Origin: Acidobacteriaceae bacterium
GTDB taxonomy: Bacteria > Acidobacteriota > Terriglobia > Terriglobales > Acidobacteriaceae
Length of the DNA stretch: 9,670 nucleotides
Assembly: GCA_003140785.1 (NCBI GenBank)
Contig: PLKY01000347.1
Span: forward strand, 56,850 to 66,519
Direction: 5' to 3'
Of this stretch, positions 1 through 6,198 are shown one piece after another. The notes under the pieces were generated by a model. It was not told the DNA's origin. It saw nothing but the letters and a program-made list of their open reading frames with translations, and ran no database searches. A program made the translations under genes and the position numbers. Every line of letters begins with the position of its first letter. Position 1 is the stretch's first letter.

Positions 1-1284
1 GAGCCGCTGGTGGGGATTGTGGAGCGCTGCCGGGCGCGCGGGTTGCGGACGGTGGTGGGTGGGCCGATTGCGAGCAGCTTGCCGGCTGCCGAACTCAAGG
101 CGGACCACGTGGTGATTGGCGAGGCTGAGAGCCTGATTGCCGACCTGGCGCGCGATCTGGAGCAAGGCACGGCGAAGCCCATGTATCAGGCGACCGAGCG
201 ACCGGAGATGAGCACGAGTCCATTGCCCGATTTGAGCCTGTTAAAGATGCGGCGCTACTCGACCATGGCAGTGCAATACTCGCGCGGCTGTCCATTCAAC
301 TGCGAATTCTGCGACATTATTGAAATCTACGGGCGGCGGCCGCGGACCAAGGCGGTCTCGCAGGTGTTGGCGGAGCTGGACCAGCTGCGGGCCGCGGGCT
401 GGCGGGAGGCGGTGTTCATTGTCGACGATAACTTTATTGGCAATAAGGCGCGTGCGAAGGAGTTATGCGCGGCGCTGGCGGAGTGGCGCAACCAATATAG
501 GACTAACTTCGACTTCAGTACTGAGGCGTCGCTGAATCTTGCCGATGATGCGGAGTTGATGCAACTAATGAAGGACGCCGGATTTAAGTCGGTCTTTCTA
601 GGAATCGAGACTCCCGATGAATCGGGACTTATCGCGACGAATAAGTTGCAGAACACGCGGCGCAGCCTGCTGGATAGCATCGCCACTATCCAGAGTTATG
701 GCATGCAGGTGATGGGTGGCTTCATCCTCGGCTTCGACACTGATCGCGAAGATATTTTCGACCGCATGGTGGAGTTCATCCAGAAGAGCGGTATTCCGAT
801 TGCGATGGTGGGGCTGTTGCAGGCTATGCCGGGGACGCAACTCTTTCGGCGGCTTTGGCGGGAGGGGCGCATTCTGGATGCAGGCGCGGGCGATAATACA
901 GATGACAAGTTGAACTTTCTGCCTAAGATGGACGCGGCGCAGTTAGTGGAGGGTTATCGCTCAGTGCTGAAGCGGATTTATAGTTGCGAGGCCTACTACG
1001 AGCGCGTGAAGCTCTACCTGAGCAGGACACAGCCCAAGCGCGGCGAACAGAAATTCAAACAGAGATGGCTTACGCGCGGCAATGCACAGGCCATCGTCAC
1101 TTCGATCGTCCGCCAGGGCATCTTTGGCCGTAGTCAGTGGAGTTACTGGAAGTTCGTTGCGGCGGCGGCCACGCGTTACAGGCGGTGTTTTCCCGCGGCT
1201 ATGACCTTGGCGGTGATGGGTTATCACTTCCAGGTCATGACGAAGCGGGTCCTCGCCGGGGCGCTGGATTCTGTGCCGATCTGA
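1..1284 (+). CDS. B12-binding domain radical SAM protein with DUF4070-like C-terminus (5' end outside window)
   Basis: The frame is open from base 1, so the N-terminus is missing; a GTG at 10 is only an internal codon. Numbering from base 1, residues 18-55 (VVGGP, IGEAE) are the end of a cobalamin-binding Rossmann domain. Residues 85-280 are the radical SAM core, with Cys97, Cys101 and Cys104 in the Cx3Cx2C motif that holds the 4Fe-4S cluster, followed by VDDNFIGNK (141-149). Residues 300-345 (FLPKMD, GYRSVLKRIYS, YYERV) match the DUF4070 tail. This order is that of B12-dependent radical SAM methylases such as HpnP, the hopanoid C-2 methylase, and its uncharacterised relatives. The visible part has 427 residues, so roughly 70-100 are probably missing. 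No hopanoid gene is next to it here, so the substrate is open. No intrinsic terminator is evident after the stop. Confidence 0.88.
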   Translation, partial: EPLVGIVERCRARGLRTVVGGPIASSLPAAELKADHVVIGEAESLIADLARDLEQGTAKPMYQATERPEMSTSPLPDLSLLKMRRYSTMAVQYSRGCPFNCEFCDIIEIYGRRPRTKAVSQVLAELDQLRAAGWREAVFIVDDNFIGNKARAKELCAALAEWRNQYRTNFDFSTEASLNLADDAELMQLMKDAGFKSVFLGIETPDESGLIATNKLQNTRRSLLDSIATIQSYGMQVMGGFILGFDTDREDIFDRMVEFIQKSGIPIAMVGLLQAMPGTQLFRRLWREGRILDAGAGDNTDDKLNFLPKMDAAQLVEGYRSVLKRIYSCEAYYERVKLYLSRTQPKRGEQKFKQRWLTRGNAQAIVTSIVRQGIFGRSQWSYWKFVAAAATRYRRCFPAAMTLAVMGYHFQVMTKRVLAGALDSVPI

Positions 1285-1490
1285 TTCCAGGGCGCGTTGC
1301 AGTGCCACCGGCGGCATGCGTTGCGCGCGAAGTATTTCCTCGTGATCTGGGGGACGACATGATACAGTAAAGACAGCATCGTCGAATCCGAAATGGTGTT
1401 CTTGCCTGTTCTGGCTGTACCGCTGACTCGCAAACAATTCCACACAGAGTTCAGCGATACACTCCAACGAAAAAGGAAATAGTTACAGAT
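1285..1490 (+). other. Intergenic region and leader of the cold shock gene
   Basis: This 206-nt stretch has no credible gene. It must contain the promoter and the 5' leader of the cold shock gene, since cold shock mRNAs often have long leaders. I could not fix a convincing -35/-10 pair; TACAGT at 1363-1368 is only a weak -10-like match. The ribosome binding site for the next gene is AAGGAAA at 1473-1479, 11 nt before its ATG, a slightly long spacing. Confidence 0.5.
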
Positions 1491-1691
1491 ATGGAACAGG
1501 GAACAGTGAAATGGTTTAACGACGCCAAAGGGTTTGGCTTTCTGAGCCGCGCCAACGGCGAGGATGTGTTTGTGCACTTCTCGGCAATCCAGAGCAACGG
1601 ATTCCGCTCGCTGCAGGAAGGCCAGGCGGTCCAGTTCAACGTAGTGAAGGGACCAAAGGGCTGGCAGGCTGAAAACGTCCAGGTTGTGTAA
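1491..1691 (+). CDS. Cold shock protein (CspA family)
   Basis: This 66-residue protein is a complete single cold shock domain of the usual length. It opens with the standard GTVKWFN (residues 4-10). It has RNP1 as KGFGFL (13-18) and RNP2 as VFVHF (26-30), the aromatic surface that binds single-stranded RNA and DNA. Known members act in the cytoplasm as RNA chaperones that melt secondary structure and help translation, in the cold or during normal growth. The ATG at 1491 is the natural start and has AAGGAAA upstream. The gene stands alone: there is a 206-nt gap before it and an intrinsic terminator 20 nt after its stop. Whether it is cold-induced cannot be told from the sequence. Confidence 0.96.
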   Translation: MEQGTVKWFNDAKGFGFLSRANGEDVFVHFSAIQSNGFRSLQEGQAVQFNVVKGPKGWQAENVQVV

Positions 1692-1710
1692 GTGAAGACG
1701 AGCGACACCT

Positions 1711-1737
1711 GAGAGGGGCCAGTTTGGCCCCTCTTTG
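1711..1737 (+). terminator. Intrinsic terminator of the cold shock gene
   Basis: AGAGGGGCC (1712-1720) and GGCCCCTCT (1726-1734) form a perfect 9-bp stem around the loop AGTTT; G1711-T1735 can add a wobble pair. The T stretch is short (TCTTTG), but the stem is GC-rich and sits 20 nt after the stop codon. Confidence 0.85.
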
Positions 1738-1784
1738 CACTTATCGCTGGTTCTAACCTCGGCTAAGGCTGCTGGAGCTTTCCA

Positions 1785-2192
1785 ATGCCCGCAATGGCGC
1801 AGGATAAGTATCAATTAAGGACTCTCCACGAAGAGATCGACCTGTTCGATCGCAAACTGGCGCATATTGTGCGCTACGAGGACTTCCGTTGTGACGCCGA
1901 TCGCGACGCGGAAGTGAAGCGGCTGACCTCCAAGCGCGAGTTGCTGGCGCGAGCGGCGCGACAGATGGCGCACGATGGGATCGAATACAAGAACTCCGAG
2001 CTGCCGCGGTCGTTTCGAACCGAGCTGGAGGCGACCGGCACGGACGGTGCGGTTGCAACGACGCCGGATGAAGCCCCGGCGACTCCGCGCAAGAAGGCCG
2101 CCCGGGCGCGCGTGCCTTCGCCTTACGCCGGCACTTCGCTGGATTTTCAGAAGGGCCTTCTGGAATACAAGAAGAAGAAGAACAAAGCTTAG
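1785..2192 (+). CDS. Small charged protein of unknown function
   Basis: I do not recognise this 135-residue protein. Residues 5-70 are rich in alternating charged and hydrophobic residues (LHEEIDLFDRKLAHIV, VKRLTSKRELLARAARQM) and probably form long helices, perhaps a helical hairpin or coiled coil. Residues 75-105 are an Ala/Pro/Thr-rich, probably unstructured linker with an RKKAARAR basic patch. The tail (110-135) has a distinct end, SLDFQKGLLEYKKKKNKA. There is no signal peptide or membrane segment. GGAG at 1774-1777, 7 nt before the ATG at 1785, supports this start; ATG 1794 is an alternative. Codon use resembles the neighbours and the frame is clean, so I take it as a real gene. The basic tail might suit nucleic acid or ribosome contact, but that is a guess. 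Confidence 0.75.
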   Translation: MPAMAQDKYQLRTLHEEIDLFDRKLAHIVRYEDFRCDADRDAEVKRLTSKRELLARAARQMAHDGIEYKNSELPRSFRTELEATGTDGAVATTPDEAPATPRKKAARARVPSPYAGTSLDFQKGLLEYKKKKNKA

Positions 2193-2281
2193 CTTCGGAC
2201 TGGTTCTGAGGTCCAGGACGATGTGTTGAGCGCGGTCCGGTGGGGACTGCGCGGGCGATGTGGGTCCTGTACGATGGCGCT

Positions 2282-3154
2282 GTGGCGCTGCTCTCCATTG
2301 AAAATCTGAACATTTGTTTTGGGTCGACGCAGGCAGTGCGTGGGCTCTCGCTCTCGATTGCGCCAGGTGAATCGCTGGGGCTGGTGGGCGAATCCGGTTC
2401 GGGGAAGTCGGTTACGGCGCTGGCGGTTCTGCGATTGCTGGATGCGGCGGCGACGGTCTCGGGGCGGATCGAGTTCGACAGAAGGGATCTCGTGGCGCTT
2501 CCGGCCGAAGAGATGCGACGGCTGCGCGGGCGCGAGATCGCGATGATATTCCAGGAACCGATGACGGCGCTGAATCCGGTGCTGCCGGTGGGCGAGCAGA
2601 TTGCGGAAGCGGTGCGGGTGCATCAGCGGGAGCTGTCGCGTCGGCAGGTGCGGGAGAAGGTGATCGAGGCGATGCAGGCGGTGTCGCTGCCGGATCCAGC
2701 GGGACGGTACGGCGATTATCCGCATCAGTTCTCGGGCGGGCAGCGGCAGCGGATTCTGATTGCGATGGCGATTGCGAACCGGCCGCGTCTGCTGATTGCC
2801 GACGAGCCGACGACGGCGCTGGATGTGACGGTGCAGGCGCAGATTCTGGAACTGCTCGCCGATTTGCGGGAGCGGTTCGGGTTGGCGATGCTGTTTATCT
2901 CGCATGACCTTGCCGTTGTTTCTCAGGTTGCGGACCGGGTTGCGGTAATGCGGCACGGGTTGCTGCTGGAGGAGGCGCCGCGGGCAGCGATATTTCGCGA
3001 GCCGCTGCATCCATATACGCGCAGCCTGCTGGGCGCGGTGCCGACGATGCGGACGGACCTGCAGGAGCCGCTGTCGATCGTGGGTGCGTCCGGCGGCGAA
3101 CCCGCTGACGTTCCGTTGCGCGAGGCGGCGCCGGGACACTGGGCGCGGGTCTGA
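2282..3154 (+). CDS. Dipeptide/oligopeptide-type ABC transporter ATP-binding protein
   Basis: This is the cytoplasmic ATPase subunit of a DppD/OppD-type peptide (or nickel) importer. From GTG 2282 it has 290 residues: Walker A GESGSGKS (36-43), Q-loop Gln91 in MIFQEPMTALNP, signature SGGQ (151-154), Walker B LLIADEP (170-176) followed by TTALD, and H-loop His208. HPYTRSLLGAVP (243-254) marks the oligopeptide subgroup. The C-terminus then runs almost directly into PLREAAPGHWARV, without the usual Cys-containing FxPRC segment, so it is shorter than typical members (about 320-330). The frame is open from 2240 (GTG) and 2258 (ATG), but MALLSIENL at 2282 matches the usual family start; none has a clear ribosome site. 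No permease or binding protein lies nearby, so the partner and substrate are unknown. Confidence 0.92.
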   Translation: MALLSIENLNICFGSTQAVRGLSLSIAPGESLGLVGESGSGKSVTALAVLRLLDAAATVSGRIEFDRRDLVALPAEEMRRLRGREIAMIFQEPMTALNPVLPVGEQIAEAVRVHQRELSRRQVREKVIEAMQAVSLPDPAGRYGDYPHQFSGGQRQRILIAMAIANRPRLLIADEPTTALDVTVQAQILELLADLRERFGLAMLFISHDLAVVSQVADRVAVMRHGLLLEEAPRAAIFREPLHPYTRSLLGAVPTMRTDLQEPLSIVGASGGEPADVPLREAAPGHWARV

Positions 3155-3367
3155 AAGGCAGCAGAACCAGCGAAAAGCAGCAAGAGTCGAGCAAAACGCC
3201 AGCGAAACGTCCAGGGCGGACGTTAAAAACAAGCGACAAAGGTGCGCTCCATCTAATAAGGTAGTAAACGGTCTACCCCACCGCGCCAGCCCCGGGCGTG
3301 CCGGGTGCTCCGGTCCGTGAGATCCATCGCGCAGAGCGCGGTGGAAAAGCGGGCCGATATTCTTGCC
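3155..3367. other. Intergenic region with a perfect inverted repeat
   Basis: This 213-nt gap holds no gene I can support. It starts with an A/G-rich stretch with repeated AGCAGAA/AGCGAAAAGC-like words, holds a 7-bp inverted repeat at 3206-3224, and ends in GC-rich sequence. The promoter of the metallophosphoesterase gene probably lies here, but I see no convincing -35/-10 pair. Confidence 0.4.
3206..3224. repeat. Perfect 7-bp inverted repeat (hairpin or operator candidate)
   Basis: AACGTCC (3206-3212) and GGACGTT (3218-3224) are exact complements around AGGGC. It lies 52 nt after the ABC ATPase stop. It is followed by A5 rather than a T run on the plus strand, and the minus-strand exit has only TTT, so it is not a standard intrinsic terminator. 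It may be an operator or an RNA hairpin. Confidence 0.45.
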
Positions 3368-4159
3368 ATGCGCGCTCTGCTCATTTCCGACATTCATGCC
3401 AACCTCGAGGCTCTCGAAGCGGTGCTGGCCGCAGCTCCAGAGCACGACGTGGTGTGGAACTTGGGCGATGTGGTTGGGTACGGCGCAAATCCCAACGAAG
3501 TAATCGAGGAGACGCGGCGGCTGGGCAACGTGTTTGTGCGCGGCAACCATGATCGTGTGTGCAGCGGACTGGGCGGCATCGAAGAGTTCAATCCTGTGGC
3601 GCAGAGGGCGGCGCGATGGACCGAGTGCGTGCTGACGGGGGAGCATCGCGATTGGCTGCGGCACATGGCGGTGGGCCCGATCGCGCCGGACGGGCCGTTT
3701 GTGCGCTGCGTGCACGGATCGCCCGTAGACGAGGACGAATACGTGCTGACGGTGCGCGATGCGTGGCCTGCGCTGGAGGCGACTGACGCGCGGATTACGT
3801 TTTTCGGGCACACGCATGTGCAGGGCGGTTTCGCGACGAACGGGGACGAGTGGTTCCGGCTGAGTCCGCAGTATGCAGGACATCGACTGCACGGTGGATA
3901 TCACGGAGAGCACGGTGCGCATACGGAAGCAGACGAGTTCGAGGTACAGCTTCGAGAAGGCGCGCGCTACCTGCTGAATCCGGGATCGGTGGGCCAGCCG
4001 CGGGACGGAGACTGGCGCGCTGCGTTCGCGGTGTATGACGACGCTCGCATGACGGTGACGTGGTATCGCGTGCCCTATGACGTGAAAGAGGCGCAGGAGC
4101 GGATCGTGCAGGCCGGTTTGCCGGACCGGCTGGCAGCGCGGCTAAGGGACGGGCGGTAG
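3368..4159 (+). CDS. Calcineurin-like metallophosphoesterase (YfcE/MJ0936-type)
   Basis: The 263-residue protein shows all five blocks of the two-metal phosphoesterase fold: DIH (Asp8, His10), GDVVGYG (Asp34), GNHD (Asn60, His61), VHGSP (His116) and GHTH (His148, His150). These residues hold a dinuclear metal centre that cleaves phosphomono- or diesters; the natural substrate is not readable. LLNPGSVGQPRDGD (202-215) is the usual late block of this subgroup. A His-rich stretch (171-185, GHRLHGGYHGEHGAH) lies before it. There is no signal peptide, so it should be cytoplasmic. I chose ATG 3368 because MRALLISDIHAN is the standard start; the frame is open back to a GTG at 3305, but the extra 21 residues look non-native. 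The ribosome site is weak. A strong terminator follows the stop. Confidence 0.93.
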   Translation: MRALLISDIHANLEALEAVLAAAPEHDVVWNLGDVVGYGANPNEVIEETRRLGNVFVRGNHDRVCSGLGGIEEFNPVAQRAARWTECVLTGEHRDWLRHMAVGPIAPDGPFVRCVHGSPVDEDEYVLTVRDAWPALEATDARITFFGHTHVQGGFATNGDEWFRLSPQYAGHRLHGGYHGEHGAHTEADEFEVQLREGARYLLNPGSVGQPRDGDWRAAFAVYDDARMTVTWYRVPYDVKEAQERIVQAGLPDRLAARLRDGR

Positions 4160-4174
4160 AGCAGAGCAAAGGGT

Positions 4175-4187
4175 CCAGCGTGCAGGG
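4175..4187. repeat. Second copy of the CCAGCGTNCAGGG element
   Basis: CCAGCGTGCAGGG lies 15 nt after the metallophosphoesterase stop and runs into the terminator stem. It differs at one base from 6141-6153 and, like that copy, has AGGGTCC close by (4170-4176 here, 6157-6163 there). Both copies are intergenic. Confidence 0.45.
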
Positions 4188-4209
4188 AGCGGCGAAGAGC
4201 CGCTCTTTT
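4187..4209 (+). terminator. Intrinsic terminator after the metallophosphoesterase gene
   Basis: GAGCGGC (4187-4193) pairs perfectly with GCCGCTC (4199-4205) around the loop GAAGA, followed by TTTT (4206-4209) and then GCTTT. It sits 27 nt after the stop codon, a classical arrangement. It also argues against translation of the next gene starting at TTG 4208. Confidence 0.85.
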
Positions 4210-4276
4210 GCTTTGGGCGCAAGTACCCGTAGTCGTAGTTCTGGTCAGCGATGCGGCGATGGCGGAGAATAGGGCT

Positions 4277-5458
4277 ATGCAGGATGCGAGGGTGATGACC
4301 GACGTTCCGGGGGCGCTGGAGGAGATCCAGGCGGGGCGGATGATTGTCGTCGTGGACGACGAGGATCGCGAGAATGAGGGCGATCTGATGCTGGCCGCGG
4401 AATATGTAACTCCCGAGGCGATTAATTTTATGGCGCGGGAGGGGCGCGGGCTGATTTGCCTGGCGCTGACCGAGGAGCGCGCGGATTATCTGCAGCTGGG
4501 GCCGATGACGGCGCAGAATTCGTCGCGGTTTGGGACGGCGTTTACCGAGACGATTGAGGCCCGGGAGGGCGTGACCACGGGGATTTCTGCCTATGATCGC
4601 GCGCGGACGATTCAGGTGGCCATCGATCCCAGGTCGTCGGCGCAGGATCTGACGCGGCCGGGGCATGTGTTTCCGCTGCGGGCGCGGAAGGGCGGAGTGC
4701 TGGTGCGGGCCGGGCAGACGGAGGCGTCGGTGGATCTGGCGCGGCTCGCCGGGCTGATACCGGCGGCCGTGATCTGCGAGGTGATGAACGACGACGGCAG
4801 GATGGCGCGGGTGCCGGACCTGCTGGAATTTTGTAACAGGCACGGTATCAAAATGCTGACGGTGGCGGAGCTGATCCGGCACCGGCTGCAGCATGAGCGC
4901 TACATTGTGCGGGTGGCGGAGAGCCCGATGCCGACGGAGTGGGGCGATTTTCTGATGATCGCGTACGAGAGCGAGGTGCATGGCGGGGAGAGCCATGTGG
5001 CGCTGGTGCGGGGCGATGTTAGCCAGAGTGACGGGGGCCAGGCCGAGCCCGTGCTGGTTCGCGTGCATTCGCATTGTCTGGCAGGCGATGTGTTTGGGAC
5101 GACGCTGTGCGAGTGCCAGCGGATCCTGCGGCAGTCGCTGAAGATGATTGCCGAGGCAGGACGCGGGGCGCTGATCTATCTGCACAACGCGAGCCGCGGA
5201 TTTGAGATTGACCGGACCGAGAGGCCGCATCGGATTGTGTTCCACCGCGAGGCGCGGGCGCGGGAGCGGCATGAGGATCGGCATCACCGGACTCTGCGGG
5301 AAGTGGGGCTGGGTGGACAGATTCTGGCGGACCTGGGAATTCATCGCATCCGGCTGCTGAGCAACACGCCGACGCATGTCCCGGCCCTGCAGGGGTTCAG
5401 CGTGGAGATTGTGGAACAGGTGCCGATTCCTTTCACAGAGCCGGTCACGCGGAGTTAA
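4277..5458 (+). CDS. ribB: 3,4-dihydroxy-2-butanone 4-phosphate synthase fused to a degenerate GTP cyclohydrolase II-like domain (RibBX-like)
   Basis: The N-terminal half (about 1-205 of 393) is RibB, which makes 3,4-dihydroxy-2-butanone 4-phosphate from ribulose 5-phosphate for riboflavin synthesis. DDEDRENEGD (27-36) carries the acidic catalytic loop, and TGISAYDR and VICEVMNDDGRMAR are present. The usual GHTEA reads GQTEA, with Gln147 at a metal-binding His. The C-terminal half (from MPTEWGDF) aligns without gaps to GTP cyclohydrolase II. It keeps the zinc cysteines Cys267, Cys278 and Cys280, but QEGR reads NASR (304-307), the catalytic Asp is Thr339 and the late Lys is His367; the Arg nucleophile is kept as Arg341. 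Cyclohydrolase activity is therefore unlikely, as in RibBX proteins. GGAG at 4264-4267 supports ATG 4277; ATG 4259 and 4295 are alternatives. No FMN riboswitch fits the short leader. Confidence 0.92.
   Translation: MQDARVMTDVPGALEEIQAGRMIVVVDDEDRENEGDLMLAAEYVTPEAINFMAREGRGLICLALTEERADYLQLGPMTAQNSSRFGTAFTETIEAREGVTTGISAYDRARTIQVAIDPRSSAQDLTRPGHVFPLRARKGGVLVRAGQTEASVDLARLAGLIPAAVICEVMNDDGRMARVPDLLEFCNRHGIKMLTVAELIRHRLQHERYIVRVAESPMPTEWGDFLMIAYESEVHGGESHVALVRGDVSQSDGGQAEPVLVRVHSHCLAGDVFGTTLCECQRILRQSLKMIAEAGRGALIYLHNASRGFEIDRTERPHRIVFHREARARERHEDRHHRTLREVGLGGQILADLGIHRIRLLSNTPTHVPALQGFSVEIVEQVPIPFTEPVTRS
5455..5458. other. Convergent stop codons sharing TTAA
   Basis: The plus-strand TAA of ribB (5456-5458) and the minus-strand TAA of the HAD gene (complement of 5455-5457) lie in the palindrome TTAA. 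The two coding regions therefore overlap by 3 nt and no separate terminator fits between them. Confidence 0.9.
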
Positions 5459-6135
5459 AGCACACTTAACAACACATCGATGCCGTCGTCTTCGGGCCCG
5501 GATTCGCCGGGCTGCGGGTAGTCCTGCAGCAGTTTGCGGTCGGCGAGGTCGCGGCGGAGTTGCGGGATGCCGAGAAACTGGAGGGCGTGGAGGCCGAGGT
5601 GCTCGGCGGCGCCGACGTTCTCCTGTTTGTCGTCGATGAAGAGAGCTTCGCTGAGAGGGACGCCGAGTTTTTCGCAGGTGAGGGAGTAGATGGCGGGGTC
5701 GGGCTTGGCGATGCCGAGTTCGCAGGACCAGATGAGTTGGTCGAAGTGGGCGAGCCAGGCGAATTCCTGGCGCATGGTGCGGAGGACGTCGGGGCCCATG
5801 TTGGAGAGGATGGCGGTGAGAAGGCCTGCGTCCTGGAGGGCGGCCGCCCAGGCGAGCATGGGTTCGTTGAGATGGCCGGTCCACGTGAGGACATCGTTTT
5901 CGATAAGGGCTTCGATTTGCGCTGGGGTGAAGGAGAGGCCGGCGTCGCCGGCGAATTTGGCCCAGTAGCCGGGGCCGTCGAGGACGCCAAGGTCGTAGTC
6001 ACGGCGGTCACGCCAGTAGAGGCGTTCGAAGGCATCGTTGTTGAGGCCGGTGAGGGCGAGGAGGCGGCGGTGCGCGGCGGGGTCCGGGGAGCAGAGGACT
6101 TCGCCGTAGTCGAAGATGACGGCGCGGATGGGCAT
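5455..6135 (-). CDS. HAD-superfamily hydrolase (YihX-like phosphatase)
   Basis: The 226-residue minus-strand protein has the HAD motifs in order: motif I FDYGEVL (nucleophile Asp9), motif II LSNMG (Ser111), motif III Lys144 in GIAKPDP, and motif IV FIDDKQENV (Asp168, Asp169). A helical cap lies between motifs I and II. The second motif I position is Gly11 instead of the usual general acid Asp. The same DxG pattern occurs in E. coli YihX, a sugar-phosphate (glucose 1-phosphate) phosphatase, so YihX-like is the best label; the substrate is not known. The protein is soluble and cytoplasmic. The tail is acidic (GESGPEDDGID). The stop codon overlaps that of the ribB gene in the convergent TTAA at 5455-5458, leaving no room for a terminator. 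Its upstream side faces the aminotransferase gene across 63 nt. Confidence 0.9.
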   Translation of the reverse strand: MPIRAVIFDYGEVLCSPDPAAHRRLLALTGLNNDAFERLYWRDRRDYDLGVLDGPGYWAKFAGDAGLSFTPAQIEALIENDVLTWTGHLNEPMLAWAAALQDAGLLTAILSNMGPDVLRTMRQEFAWLAHFDQLIWSCELGIAKPDPAIYSLTCEKLGVPLSEALFIDDKQENVGAAEHLGLHALQFLGIPQLRRDLADRKLLQDYPQPGESGPEDDGIDVLLSVL

Positions 6136-6140
6136 CTGGA

Positions 6141-6176
6141 CCAGCGTACAGGGTGCAGGGTCCAGGGTGCGGGGCG
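6141..6176. repeat. Tandem CAGGGTG heptamers in a divergent intergenic region
   Basis: CAGGGTG (6149-6155), CAGGGTC (6156-6162) and CAGGGTG (6163-6169) are tandem, followed by a degenerate CGGGGCG (6170-6176). They lie in the 63-nt space between the divergent HAD and aminotransferase genes. The array is preceded by CCAGCGTACAGGG (6141-6153), which matches CCAGCGTGCAGGG at 4175-4187 at 12 of 13 positions. This suggests a dispersed short repeat family; a regulatory role is also possible because any promoters must lie here. Confidence 0.65.
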
Positions 6177-6198
6177 GGCGCTGTGAAAAGATGAGCAG

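Noticed and set aside
1224..1814. Minus-strand open frame opposite the cold shock gene
   Set aside because: It covers the cold shock gene and its terminator and has no domain of its own; the plus-strand cold shock domain is unmistakable.
3305..3367. Upstream GTG start for the metallophosphoesterase
   Set aside because: The extra 21 residues resemble no family N-terminus, and MRALLISDIHAN at 3368 is the standard beginning.
3155..3367. tRNA or small RNA gene in the gap
   Set aside because: No T-loop GGTTCRA-type block or cloverleaf pairing was found; only the isolated 7-bp hairpin is visible.
2189..3922. Long open frame on the minus strand (577 codons)
   Set aside because: It lies antisense to the well-supported ABC ATPase and metallophosphoesterase genes; the product is Arg/His/Pro-rich with no recognisable domain, as expected for a GC-skewed codon shadow.
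4208..4276. Upstream TTG start for ribB giving 23 extra residues
   Set aside because: The TTG lies in the T run of the terminator of the preceding gene, and GGAG at 4264-4267 points to ATG 4277.
4210..4276. FMN riboswitch before ribB
   Set aside because: Only about 67 nt separate the terminator from the start codon, too short for the FMN aptamer, and none of its conserved blocks are seen.
4142..5884. Long open frame on the minus strand (580 codons)
   Set aside because: It is antisense to ribB with full RibB motifs and overlaps the HAD gene in another frame; its translation is Arg/Pro/His-rich low complexity.
6149..6176. CRISPR array
   Set aside because: The repeats are 7 nt, directly tandem and without spacers, so they are a simple tandem repeat.
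5560..6186. Open frame on the plus strand (208 codons)
   Set aside because: It is the complement of the HAD gene, which has all four HAD motifs; the plus-strand product is Gly/Glu/Val-rich without domains.
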